From JAWCLZ01 sp038850275 (GTDB lineage: Archaea > Halobacteriota > JAWCLZ01): 64,000 nucleotides of DNA. The notes beneath the pieces are model-generated. The model was not told the DNA's origin. It saw only the letters and a program-made list of their open reading frames with translations, and ran no database searches. The stretch spans positions 33,568 to 97,567 of the forward strand of contig JAWCLZ010000004.1 of assembly GCA_038850275.1 (NCBI GenBank), read 5' to 3'. Shown here piece after piece: positions 17,250 through 25,292 of this stretch (the stretch's first letter is position 1; every line of letters starts with the position of its first letter). A program made the translations under genes and the position numbers.

Positions 17250-17301
17250 GAAGAGAAAAAACCATCGAAGAGAAAGAGAAAAAACCATCGAAGAGATCAA
17301 A
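17250..17301. repeat. Short direct repeat GAGAAAAAACCATCGAAGAG, two copies
   Basis: The 20-base string appears twice, separated by three bases, just upstream of panE on its 5' side. It looks like a small duplication in noncoding DNA. No function is evident. Confidence 0.7.
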
Positions 17302-17453
17302 AATAGAACTTATAATTTGGAGCGGGTTGGTAGGGGATGGATTAGATTGTGCAGTTTCAAAAACGGCATACACCCGCTCAATTAAAGATATATAAAGTAA
17401 GATAAATATATACTTTTCTACCAAAAACTTTAAATCCAGTGAAATTTATTAAT

Positions 17454-18062
17454 ATGCCGACTAATTCGAGAAAAATAGAAATGAAGGTTTTACCAAGAGA
17501 ATTTTATTCAAAAGACCCTGCTGTTGTTGCAAAAAACTTACTCGGCAAAGTGTTGATTAGGAGAATCAAAAGTGAATTGCTAATTGGTAGGATAGTGGAA
17601 ACTGAGGCTTACTATGGCGAGAAAGACCCTGCATCTCGAGCTTATAAGGGTGTGAAGAATTTTAACAAACCAATGTGGGGAGAAGTAGGCAGGGCCTTCA
17701 TATACATGGTTCACGCTAACTGGCTTCTCAATGCAATTGCCCACCCTGAAAATGAAGCAGGAGCTGTATTAATAAGAGCACTTGAACCACTCGACGGTCT
17801 GGAGGAAATGAAGAAACATAGAAAGATAAGCAATATAACTGAGCTCACAAGTGGGCCTGGGAAGCTCACTAAAGCAATGAACATCACAAACAAATTAAAT
17901 GGTGTTGATTTAACGAATATTGAAAGCGAGATTTTCATTTGCCAATTTGAAGAAGAAATGATTTTTAAAATTAGATCCAGCCATAGAATAGGTGTTTCAA
18001 GGGATCTACCTATAAAGCTCAGATTTTACATAGAGAGCAATCCATATGTTTCAAAAACCTAA
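17454..18062 (+). CDS. 3-methyladenine DNA glycosylase (AAG/MPG family)
   Basis: A protein of about 202 residues that removes alkylated purines from DNA. It matches the mammalian-type AAG fold: LPREFYSKDPAVVAKNLLGK near the N-terminus, then GRIVETEAYYGEKDPASRAY near residues 46-65 with the catalytic Glu-Thr-Glu-Ala-Tyr, VGRAFIYMVHANWLLNAIA near 78-97 and LTSGPGKLTKAMNI near 130-143. The usual His-Gly Tyr segment is varied but recognisable. ATG 17454 follows a TATA-like AAATATATAC at about 17403; a GTG at 17439 is possible. It ends directly before the opposite-strand tRNA-Ala. Confidence 0.88.
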   Translation: MPTNSRKIEMKVLPREFYSKDPAVVAKNLLGKVLIRRIKSELLIGRIVETEAYYGEKDPASRAYKGVKNFNKPMWGEVGRAFIYMVHANWLLNAIAHPENEAGAVLIRALEPLDGLEEMKKHRKISNITELTSGPGKLTKAMNITNKLNGVDLTNIESEIFICQFEEEMIFKIRSSHRIGVSRDLPIKLRFYIESNPYVSKT

Positions 18063-18134
18063 TGGACCGGTCGGGATTCGAACCCGAGGCCTCCACCATG
18101 CCAAGATGGCGATCTACCGCTGATCTACCGGCCC
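18063..18134 (-). tRNA. tRNA-Ala (anticodon GGC)
   Basis: A 72-nt cloverleaf on the minus strand. The acceptor GGGCCGG/CCGGTCC has the G3-U70 alanine identity pair. The D stem is GATC/GATC, the anticodon stem CCATC/GGTGG with loop TTGGCAT (anticodon GGC), and the T arm TCGGG-TTCGAAT-CCCGA. The discriminator is A. No encoded CCA and no intron. Confidence 0.93.
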
Positions 18135-18255
18135 AGTGAAATAAATAGCTTTCTATTTACTTTAAACTTTTGCTAAATTCGGTAAATTCTAATTCGAGAC
18201 CGTTAAAAGCTATAAATCCAAAAACAATTTATACTCTAGATAACATACTAAGCAC

Positions 18256-18330
18256 CGGCCCGTAGCTTAGCCTGGTTGGAGCGCACGGCTGATAACCGTG
18301 AGGTCCGGAGTTCAAATCTCCGCGGGCCCA
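18256..18330 (+). tRNA. tRNA-Ile (anticodon GAT)
   Basis: A 75-nt cloverleaf. Acceptor pairs 2-7 (GGCCCG with CGGGCC) are perfect, but position 1 is C (18256) opposite C72 (18329), where archaeal tRNA-Ile normally has G1-C72. The anticodon stem CACGG/CCGTG carries loop CTGATAA, and the T arm is CGGAG-TTCAAAT-CTCCG. The discriminator A is also the A of a possible ATG of the following gene. No encoded CCA. Confidence 0.92.
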
Positions 18331-18977
18331 TGTATCACTTGAAAATAAGTTTAAAAAACAGCAGATCCATGATGATACCTTGGAAGGAAATAGAATCTTG
18401 GAGCTGCTTGGCCTGCGGGAAATGCTGCAGGAGGGGATTCTTAGTATATCTAAATCCATATGAGTATGCAAAGATTCTAAGATTTGCACCTTATGCACTT
18501 GATGTTAGCGGGAGCAAGCCTAGTTTGAAGAATACTAAAGGAAGATGCATATTCTTAAATGAAAATGGATTATGCGGGCTGCAGTTTTTTGACTTAAAAC
18601 CAACTGCTTGCAAACTATGGCCATTCATAGTATGCAAAGAGCCAAAATCTTTTGAGCATAATAAAGCGAGGTTTTACTACAAAAATGAGGAATACTATAT
18701 TTATATAAATCCATCTGCTCGCAGTATTTGCAGCGGGATAGGTAGAGGCAAGCCTGAGGAGTTACCTTTAATTATTAATGAAGTTATTGAAATCTATAGA
18801 GGGATCGCTAAAAAACAGCATTTCTCCACAGCTTACTTGAAAACTTTTACTTTGAATTTATATAGCTTCGTATCCCTATCGAGCCAAGCATCAGGCATTA
18901 AACCCGCTTTCACGCAGCACTCGCTTAGAAAATCAGATCCATCCCAGCCATTTTCAACTGCAATTTGCGGGAGATAA
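18330..18977 (+). CDS. YkgJ-family Cys-cluster protein (PF03692-type)
   Basis: A putative zinc- or iron-sulfur-binding protein. CLACGKCCRRGF lies near residues 26-37 and CIFLNENGLCGLQFFDLKPTACKLWPF near 73-100, the paired Cys groups that define the YkgJ/CxxCxxCC family. The metal and the role are unknown. The start may be ATG 18330, which shares a base with the end of tRNA-Ile, or ATG 18369. The last ~48 codons run 145 bp into the opposite-strand AMMECR1 gene and have no family character, so the natural stop near 18830 has probably been lost. Confidence 0.75.
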   Translation: MYHLKISLKNSRSMMIPWKEIESWSCLACGKCCRRGFLVYLNPYEYAKILRFAPYALDVSGSKPSLKNTKGRCIFLNENGLCGLQFFDLKPTACKLWPFIVCKEPKSFEHNKARFYYKNEEYYIYINPSARSICSGIGRGKPEELPLIINEVIEIYRGIAKKQHFSTAYLKTFTLNLYSFVSLSSQASGIKPAFTQHSLRKSDPSQPFSTAICGR

Positions 18978-19396
18978 AGAGCGCGGTGGAAGCCTCTCTC
19001 GATCAATACGCCATCTTCCCCTATCTTTATTTGATCCGGCAAGGAAGCTCTATCGTAACCTTCAAATGGCTCTATGGAGCCAATAATGCTCACTTCCACA
19101 TCCATTCCATCAAGGGTTTCAATACCATTTATTCGAGCGCGAATCGCAACCGCTACGGCTGAGTCCAAGGCTGCTTCAGCAGCTGGCTTAATCGGAAGAG
19201 GATAGCCCATTGAAAAAAGGTTTCTCTCTTTACCTCCCTCGATTTTCTTTAGTGATACAAAAACACCTATTTTATTATTTAAAGCAGGAGGGATATTTTC
19301 AGGTAATTTTATTTTAACTCCATCCTTCAAATAAGCAGCAGCTGCTGCTCTTGCGATGTCAACGAGAATCTTAGCTTCTCTCTCCCCAATTTCCAT
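18833..19396 (-). CDS. AMMECR1-domain protein
   Basis: A 187-residue protein filling a complete AMMECR1 domain. It begins with helix REAKILVDIARAAAAAYLKDG and has GVFVSLKK near residue 45, SMGYPLPIKPAAEAALDSAVAVAI near 62-85, VEVSIIGSIEPFEGYD near 100-115, FLPQ-like LYLPQIAVENGW near 143 and the C-terminal AWLDRDTKLYKFKV. The conserved LRGCIG motif of the family reads as FSMGYP here. The biochemical role of archaeal members is unknown; in some genomes they accompany MEMO and radical SAM proteins, but not in this window. It is divergent from the B12 radical SAM gene 41 bp away. Confidence 0.88.
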   Translation of the reverse strand: MEIGEREAKILVDIARAAAAAYLKDGVKIKLPENIPPALNNKIGVFVSLKKIEGGKERNLFSMGYPLPIKPAAEAALDSAVAVAIRARINGIETLDGMDVEVSIIGSIEPFEGYDRASLPDQIKIGEDGVLIERGFHRALYLPQIAVENGWDGSDFLSECCVKAGLMPDAWLDRDTKLYKFKVKVFK

Positions 19397-19437
19397 CTCA
19401 CCAGATTTAAATAATACAAGTTTAAATAGCTATCTAT

Positions 19438-21153
19438 ATGAAGTTCGACGTGCTTTTCCTCCACCCTCCAGCTATCTATGATTTTCGAAAGAAAGTATTA
19501 TTCCCAGGTGGAGTTGCACGCACTGTTCCCTTTAGCACTTCACAGTTCCTCATCATTCCAATTGGACTATTAAGCATGGCTGAATATATAGAGCGACACG
19601 GCTTTAAAGCCAAGATCTACAACATTGGGGAAATGATGCTTGCAGATAAATATTTCGAAGTGGGGAATTTCTTAAAGAAAAAGGAGGCAGAGATTTTTGC
19701 CATTGATTTGCACTGGTGTGTTCACATTCAAGGAGCCTTAGAGCTCGCTAAACTCTGCAAGCAACTTAGACCCAGCTCAAAGGTATTGTTGGGCGGGCTT
19801 ACTGCTAGCTGTTTTCACAGCGAGATAATTGAGAAGTTTAAGTTCATAGATTATGTAATTCGCGGAGAAGGAGAGGAGCCTCTGATTAAGCTATTGAATG
19901 AAAAGAACCTAGAAAAAGTTCCCAATTTAACCTATCGCTCGAGAGAGGGGCGAGTTAAAATTAATCCAATGGAGAAGCCCTGTGAAACTCTAGATGGATT
20001 TGATTTCACTCGTTTAGATTTAGTTGAGCCGCGAAACTTGCTGATCGATCGATCCCTAGGTGGAATTACCAAAAAATGGTGGTGCATACCATTTTGCAGA
20101 GGCTGTATTTATAATTGCGTTGGGTGCGGGGCCTCAGCTTATAGCTATTTAAAAATGTTCAATCGCCAGAGACCTGCGTTTCGCAGCCCAGAGAAGATCG
20201 CTGAGGATATAGAAAAGCTCAAGCAGCATGGCATAAACTTAATTTCCATTTTTCAAGACCCGAGAATGGGCGGGGCGAGATATGTGGAAAAGTTGGTTTC
20301 GATTTTCAAAAGGGAAAAAATCGATTTAGATGGAATGGACATGGAACTCTTTTCCCCTGCTAGCGAGGAATATTTAAAGAGCCTAAGCTCAATTGGTGTG
20401 CCTCTAGCCCTTACTATATCTCCTGAGTCAGGGGTTGAGAGTGTGCGAAGTGCACATGGGAGAAAGTATTCAAATAGCGAGATCCTGCGCACGGCTGAGC
20501 TTTGCCAGAAATATAATATAGACCTAGGTATATTCTTCATGCTTGCTCTTGGCGAGGAAACACAAGATAGCTTGAGGCAGACTTGGGATTTCTGGGAAAA
20601 GTTTTATCAAATGAATTTCAATTCCCACCTCAAAGGTAAGTGCATATCAATGGTTAAACCTGAATTTGGCTTCATGCTTTTGCTTGACCCTGGCTCGCTT
20701 GCCTTTGACTTTCCAGAGGAATATGGCTATAGATTGTTTTTCAAGAATGCTGAGGATTATTTTAAAGCCATGTCCATGCCCTCTTGGCATCTCTGGCTGA
20801 GCTATGAAACTAAATATCTAAGTAGAAAAGAGATTCTCATGTTAATTTTGGAATCACTCGAGAAAAAGCTAGAGCTTGAAGAAAAATATCAACTTTTTGA
20901 GCATCCCTCAATAAATGCTAGCCTTGTTTTTGAGCGCTTTAAAGTAAAATCTTGGCATGCGGTTGCTGAGAAGGTGGATGAAATTCTAGGCACTTCGCAG
21001 GAGGCTGAGAGATTACTTGAACTCAAAGAGGTACTTGAGGAAAATTTAACTCTAGATAGACCACCGAGGCTTGAGATGAGGGATCGCTTTGGCTATCGCG
21101 AGCTATTCGAGGTTCTAGCTTTTCAGTCAATGGGACTTATGAGTGGTGCTTAA
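19438..21153 (+). CDS. B12-binding radical SAM protein (Ta0216-like)
   Basis: A 571-residue enzyme. Residues 1-150 form a cobalamin-binding-like domain (DVLFLHPPAIYDFR at the start; GGLTASCFH near 120; IRGEGEEPLIKLL near 140). The radical SAM core follows with CRGCIYNCVGCGAS near residues 219-232, whose CxxxCxxC-type cysteines would hold the cluster, and SPESGVESVRSAHGRKYS near 328. The C-terminal 150 residues are helical. The text fits the TIGR04190 (Ta0216) group found in many archaea, with no known substrate; methylation or ring rearrangement is possible. It starts at ATG 19438 after a TTTAAATAG box. Confidence 0.8.
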   Translation: MKFDVLFLHPPAIYDFRKKVLFPGGVARTVPFSTSQFLIIPIGLLSMAEYIERHGFKAKIYNIGEMMLADKYFEVGNFLKKKEAEIFAIDLHWCVHIQGALELAKLCKQLRPSSKVLLGGLTASCFHSEIIEKFKFIDYVIRGEGEEPLIKLLNEKNLEKVPNLTYRSREGRVKINPMEKPCETLDGFDFTRLDLVEPRNLLIDRSLGGITKKWWCIPFCRGCIYNCVGCGASAYSYLKMFNRQRPAFRSPEKIAEDIEKLKQHGINLISIFQDPRMGGARYVEKLVSIFKREKIDLDGMDMELFSPASEEYLKSLSSIGVPLALTISPESGVESVRSAHGRKYSNSEILRTAELCQKYNIDLGIFFMLALGEETQDSLRQTWDFWEKFYQMNFNSHLKGKCISMVKPEFGFMLLLDPGSLAFDFPEEYGYRLFFKNAEDYFKAMSMPSWHLWLSYETKYLSRKEILMLILESLEKKLELEEKYQLFEHPSINASLVFERFKVKSWHAVAEKVDEILGTSQEAERLLELKEVLEENLTLDRPPRLEMRDRFGYRELFEVLAFQSMGLMSGA

Positions 21154-21234
21154 GAATTTTACCATTTCAATTTCAATAAACATATATAGTAGGAAGAGTA
21201 TTTAAATTGCAAAAATCAATGAGGGAAGAACATT

Positions 21235-21504
21235 ATGAAGGTTCCATCTGAATGTTGCGGCTCAGGTATGTGGTGGGAATATATTATAGGGAATATATAT
21301 GAAGCTAAATGTCCAAAATGTGAAACTGGGTATCTACGCAAGGGCGAACTATATTATATCAAGAAAAAAGGTGAAACTCAATATAAATGCCCAGTATGCG
21401 GCACAGAAATAATAGAGGCAAGCGTTCCCCATCCATATCGACCTAGTTATTCAGTATTCGTGCCATACTGCCCCAAGTGCGAGCCCAAACCTGAAAAGGC
21501 TTAG
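21235..21504 (+). CDS. Small zinc-ribbon-like protein
   Basis: An 89-residue protein with three CxxC pairs: CPKCETGY near residues 25-28, CPVCGTE near 52-55 and YCPKCEPK near 81-84, plus a CC pair at 7-8. Such spacing suits one or two zinc ribbons. No known family is recognised. It lies 82 bp after the B12 radical SAM gene on the same strand and meets the rubredoxin-like gene tail to tail with a 4-bp overlap. Confidence 0.7.
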   Translation: MKVPSECCGSGMWWEYIIGNIYEAKCPKCETGYLRKGELYYIKKKGETQYKCPVCGTEIIEASVPHPYRPSYSVFVPYCPKCEPKPEKA

Positions 21505-21653
21505 TGCTCCTCGCACTTCCATTCTTCTATCATCTCAAAAAGCGTAGCTTCAGGTAGCTTTCCCTGCATATCTTCATTCGCTCCACATTTAGGGCACTTT
21601 TGATGTGCCTTTTCAGCTTTATAAACAAATCTGCATTTCACGCAGATCCACAT
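21501..21653 (-). CDS. Small rubredoxin-like zinc or iron protein
   Basis: A 50-residue protein beginning MWICVKCRFVYKAEKAHQ, then CPKCGANEDMQG and an acidic C-terminus. Two CxxC pairs 17 residues apart match the rubredoxin-like knuckles at the end of rubrerythrins, although the aromatic core of true rubredoxin is missing. ATG 21653 is the first Met before the knuckles; the frame also extends back into the end of feoB, which is unlikely to be translated. It is placed just downstream of feoB, so it may be a small iron-related protein (inference). Confidence 0.65.
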   Translation of the reverse strand: MWICVKCRFVYKAEKAHQKCPKCGANEDMQGKLPEATLFEMIEEWKCEEH

Positions 21654-21717
21654 TTGCTCTTGATTTATAGGAAAACCTCCACTTTGATGTAAATTCCTTT
21701 TCAATATAAATTCTTTC

Positions 21718-23655
21718 TCAATATAAAAATCCAAGTATTCTATATGCAATTCCACCTATGAATATAGCCAAGGCTATTTCAAATAAAGCTATGAAGAGTG
21801 CTTTTCTCCAGTCTAGTTCTTTAATCAAAGCAGCTATTGTTGCAATGCATGGTATATAAAGCATTGTTACAAGTGCAAATACAATCATTTGTTTTTGAGT
21901 CAATACAAGGCTAAAATTACTGGTTCCAAAGAGAGATGCGAGCATTATAAGCGTGAGCTCCTTGCGGAGTACTCCTAAAATGAACGCTACTCCAGTTAAG
22001 CTTGGCAGCCCTAGCCAGGTGACAGTGACTGGACTCATTAAATTTGCAATTGACTCAAGTAAATTTGCAAGCTCAAGAATTTTGATGCTTAAACTTCCAA
22101 TTATTATCAAGGGAAAAGCAACAGATATGAAATCCTTCACTCTAAACCAAGATTGCTTTGCCACAATTTTCAACGAGGGCTTTCTATAGGCAGGTATTTC
22201 CATTATTAATCCCACTGGCTCGCCTGGGAGGGCCTTAAATGCCACTCTGCCTAGAGCAAAGATCAAAAGCAGGTTGAGTATATATAGAGCTATAGCCCAG
22301 TTTATGCCAACGAATGTGCTTACTAAGCCCAGAATTACAATTGTTCTAGCTGAACATGGCACGAGTGTGGTGATGAATGCAGCGATTAATCGTTCTCGCG
22401 TTGTCTCCATTATTCTACATCCTAAGCAAGCTGGTACATTGCAGCCGTAGCCTAGAATCAATGGAATGAATGCTTTTCCATGCAGCCCAATTTTATGCAT
22501 AAAGTTATCCATCATAAATGCAGCTCTAGGGAGATAGCCTGAGTCTTCGAGGATTGCGAGGAAAATGTAAAAAGGAATAATATATGGCAATGCAATGGTA
22601 ATACCAGCTATTACTCCTTCAAGAATCCCTTCCCAGATTAATTTAAACAGCACGCCTCCCCCAAGGGCTATTTCAACTGGTGTTTTGATTTCTTCAAATG
22701 AATTGGCTATGAACTCTGATAATGTATTGCCAAGAGTGAATACCATATAAAAAATGGTGAGCATTAAAGCAAAGAGAAACAAATATCCCCAGATTTTATG
22801 CATAATCAAATTATCAATTCTATCTACGAATCGAGCTTTCTTTGGTGCAATTATGCGCTGAACTTCCCTAGCTATTTTACTGGCAATATCATATCTCTCA
22901 GAAGAAATCACAACTGAACATGGCTCTCCATGGATATCTTCGATTTCCCTTGCATGGCTTCTAGCAATTTGAATGATTTGCGGGTCAATTGCTTCTACGA
23001 GTTTAATTACCTCTTCATCGCCTTCAAGCAGCTTTATGGCCACCCACCTTGAGGGGTACTCTATTTTGAGCTTGAGTTTTGAGGTTAATGCACTGATTTT
23101 CTCTATTCTCTCCTCCACTTCTTTTCCATATTTTATCTTAACTTGCTCAAGCGGTGGTTTCTCTATTGTTTCAATTGCTTTTTTTATCAAACTCTCGATT
23201 CCAATGCCCTTGATGGCAACTGTAGGTACAACAGGAACCCCCAAGAGTTCCTGCATCCTTTCGTGATTAATTATGAGGCCTTTCTTTTCAGCTAGGTCGA
23301 TTTGATTTAGAGCTATAACAAGTGGAGTTTCAAGTTCGAGAAGTTGAAGTGTGAAAAATAGATTTCTCTCTAAAGTTGTTGCATCTAAAACATTTATCAC
23401 CAAATCTGGTTTTTCTTTTGCAATATATTCCCTTGAGACAAGTTCTTCTAGGGAAAAAGTGGTGAGGGAGTAAATCCCTGGGAGGTCTAGGATGTTTATG
23501 TTATAGCCTTTGTAGTGCAGCGTCCCCTCTGCTCTTTCAACAGTTTTACCTGGCCAGTTCCCGATGATTTGATTTAAACCTGTGAGTTGGTTAAATATCG
23601 CGCTTTTACCAACATTTGCATTGCCTGCTAGTGCAATGGTGAGACTCTTTTCCAT
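21718..23655 (-). CDS. feoB: Ferrous iron transport protein B
   Basis: A 645-residue Fe(II) transporter. The N-terminal G domain has G1 GNANVGKS (11-18), G3 DLPGIYSL near 57, G4 NQID near 117 and VPTVAIKG as the G5 region. The membrane part starts near residue 290 and contains the Gate motifs: YLPRAAFMMDNFMHKIGLHG with GCNVPACLGCR (about 375-415) and LVPCSARTIVILG near 436. Length is typical for archaea. It follows the DtxR-FeoA fusion with a 6-nt gap and shares its promoter. The gene is intact; the cytoplasmic FeoC is absent. Confidence 0.95.
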   Translation of the reverse strand: MEKSLTIALAGNANVGKSAIFNQLTGLNQIIGNWPGKTVERAEGTLHYKGYNINILDLPGIYSLTTFSLEELVSREYIAKEKPDLVINVLDATTLERNLFFTLQLLELETPLVIALNQIDLAEKKGLIINHERMQELLGVPVVPTVAIKGIGIESLIKKAIETIEKPPLEQVKIKYGKEVEERIEKISALTSKLKLKIEYPSRWVAIKLLEGDEEVIKLVEAIDPQIIQIARSHAREIEDIHGEPCSVVISSERYDIASKIAREVQRIIAPKKARFVDRIDNLIMHKIWGYLFLFALMLTIFYMVFTLGNTLSEFIANSFEEIKTPVEIALGGGVLFKLIWEGILEGVIAGITIALPYIIPFYIFLAILEDSGYLPRAAFMMDNFMHKIGLHGKAFIPLILGYGCNVPACLGCRIMETTRERLIAAFITTLVPCSARTIVILGLVSTFVGINWAIALYILNLLLIFALGRVAFKALPGEPVGLIMEIPAYRKPSLKIVAKQSWFRVKDFISVAFPLIIIGSLSIKILELANLLESIANLMSPVTVTWLGLPSLTGVAFILGVLRKELTLIMLASLFGTSNFSLVLTQKQMIVFALVTMLYIPCIATIAALIKELDWRKALFIALFEIALAIFIGGIAYRILGFLY

Positions 23656-23661
23656 AAATTA

Positions 23662-24363
23662 TTACCTAGTTTCCACGAACACTTTAGACGCAATTCCCCT
23701 TCCAATTGCTAGATTACTCCCGCGCACGCATATCTCAATGGGTCCTGCAAGCGGTGCTATTCTGAGAACTTCAATTTCAGTATTCGGGCACAAGCCCAAG
23801 TCAACTAAGCGCTGAACAACACCTCTACCGCCCCTTATAAATGCCACTATCCCCTTCTGCCCTACTTTCAAACTAGAGAGGGGGATGAGTTCTTTCTTCC
23901 TTTTTTCAAAGCTGGTGCTCTCTTTTTGCACGCATTCTAAGCAGCTTGTAACTTCTTTGTTGCAGAGTGGTATGGTTTTATCGTCATCTGGACAGGTATC
24001 TGGAAATTTAAGCACTTTGCAGAGTGCTTCTTCAACTTCATCTGATAATGAGTGTTCCATTTTACAAGCGTGCTCGTGAACTTCTTCTTTTTTAATTTTA
24101 AGAACATCGCTTAAAAATCGCTCAAGGAGGCGATGCTTTCGCTTTATCTTCTTCGCAACTTCAAGTCCATTTTTTGTAAGAGTAACTCCTTTATAGGGCT
24201 CGTAGTCGATGTATCCTTCGCTGGAGAGCTTTCTGAGCATCTCGGAAACACTTGAAGGCGCTATATTTAAGTGCTTTGCAACTTCACTTGTTCTAGCTCT
24301 CTTGCCCTCTTCAGTCAGAGTGTAAATTGCCTCTAAATATTCTTCTACATTTTCAGTTACCAT
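23662..24363 (-). CDS. DtxR-type iron regulator fused to FeoA
   Basis: A 233-residue fusion. Residues 1-65 are a DtxR winged helix (TENVEEYLEAIYTLTEEG, HLNIAPSSVSEMLRKLSSEG, YEPYKGVTLTKNG) and 66-140 the metal-binding/dimerisation domain (EEVHEHACKMEHSLSDEVEEAL). A Cys-rich linker follows (CPDDDK, LCNKEVTSCLEC). Residues ~155-233 are an FeoA/SH3-like domain ending GSNLAIGRGIASKVFV. It should sense Fe(II) and control its own operon, while the FeoA part assists FeoB. The Cys-rich linker (four Cys near 120-142) is typical of archaeal members. It is the first gene of the operon. Confidence 0.9.
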   Translation of the reverse strand: MVTENVEEYLEAIYTLTEEGKRARTSEVAKHLNIAPSSVSEMLRKLSSEGYIDYEPYKGVTLTKNGLEVAKKIKRKHRLLERFLSDVLKIKKEEVHEHACKMEHSLSDEVEEALCKVLKFPDTCPDDDKTIPLCNKEVTSCLECVQKESTSFEKRKKELIPLSSLKVGQKGIVAFIRGGRGVVQRLVDLGLCPNTEIEVLRIAPLAGPIEICVRGSNLAIGRGIASKVFVETR

Positions 24364-24372
24364 AGATATAAG

Positions 24373-24411
24373 TTAGGATAGCCTAAAAGAAATATTTTTT
24401 GGCAAGCCTAA
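24373..24411 (-). promoter_or_regulatory. DtxR-like operators upstream of the feo operon
   Basis: TTAGG-ATAG-CCTAA at 24373-24386 is a perfect-arm match to the DtxR/IdeR site layout. TTGGCAAGCCTAA at 24399-24411 is a second, weaker one. They lie 10 to 48 bp before the regulator start, which predicts iron-dependent self-repression; binding is inferred. They also lie before the divergent gene at 24430/24484. Confidence 0.7.
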
Positions 24412-24429
24412 TTTTTTCTAGAAAGCAAA

Positions 24430-25248
24430 ATGTTTTTATTCTACCTTGATATATTTATTATTCAAAACTGGAGGGAACTAGAAGTTAAGCGCATTGCCCT
24501 AATTACGGAGAATTTTGCATTCTACCAGACATTGGTAGCTGAAATGCGCTCCCGTGGATTGAATTTCATTGCTCTTTCTCCAGAGGAAGCTATTCCCCCC
24601 AGTGTAGGTGCTATTATCACTACAGAAGATGAGGTAGATAAGATAGATTTTGATGAAAGCAAAATCGTGGTCGCGAAGAAACCCCGCGTGGCAATCGATA
24701 GAGCTCTGCAATTACTCCGTGGAAAGCGCAAGTATAGAGAGATCATCATTGGAATAGACCCAGGCAAGCGGCCTGGGATAGCTGTACTAGGCGATGGCAC
24801 AGTAATCGCAGTTCATCAAACTTCCTCGAGTGAAGTTTATGAAGTGGTTAAGCAAATCATTAATGAATATCACGCGGATCAATTTATAATAAAAATTGGG
24901 CATGGAGCTAGGTTGATTCGGAATCAAATTATCAATTCACTCATCGATTTAGAGCTTCGCATAGAATTAGTGGATGAAAATGGCACAACTCCTCGCTTGG
25001 GTAAAGGTGTACATGGGTCTCAAATTTCGGATATCGTGGCAGCGATCAACATTGCTAAGCTGAAGGGTGAAATAATTGGAAGGCAAAATATAGAGCCAAG
25101 CCTGGGCGAGGTGAAGGAAATTCAAGTGCTGAGTAGAGAGCTAACCAATGGCAGAGCCACGATATCGATGCAGTTAGCTAGAAAAGTAGCTAAAGGAGAA
25201 CTCACCATCTACGAGGCAATTGAGAGATATAATAAAGATAAAAAATAA
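24430..25248 (+). CDS. Archaeal RNase H-like fold protein, function unknown
   Basis: A protein of up to 272 residues. The central text IIIGIDPGKRPGIAVLGDG (near residues 118-136) is the first strand of an RNase H/RuvC-like fold with its Asp. An Asp/Glu-rich region follows (ELRIELVDENGTTPRLGKG near 194-212, GSQISDIVAAINIAK near 217), which could supply further metal ligands. It may be a nuclease or a resolvase-like protein; no activity can be assigned. The start is doubtful: ATG 24430 has no ribosome binding site, whereas GGAGGG at 24470-24475 lies 8 nt before an in-frame GTT (24484-24486) that begins VKRIALITENF, the likely N-terminus. Confidence 0.75.
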   Translation: MFLFYLDIFIIQNWRELEVKRIALITENFAFYQTLVAEMRSRGLNFIALSPEEAIPPSVGAIITTEDEVDKIDFDESKIVVAKKPRVAIDRALQLLRGKRKYREIIIGIDPGKRPGIAVLGDGTVIAVHQTSSSEVYEVVKQIINEYHADQFIIKIGHGARLIRNQIINSLIDLELRIELVDENGTTPRLGKGVHGSQISDIVAAINIAKLKGEIIGRQNIEPSLGEVKEIQVLSRELTNGRATISMQLARKVAKGELTIYEAIERYNKDKK

Positions 25249-25292
25249 ATAAAAAATAAAATTAAACGAAAAATCGAGAAAAAATTATTACT

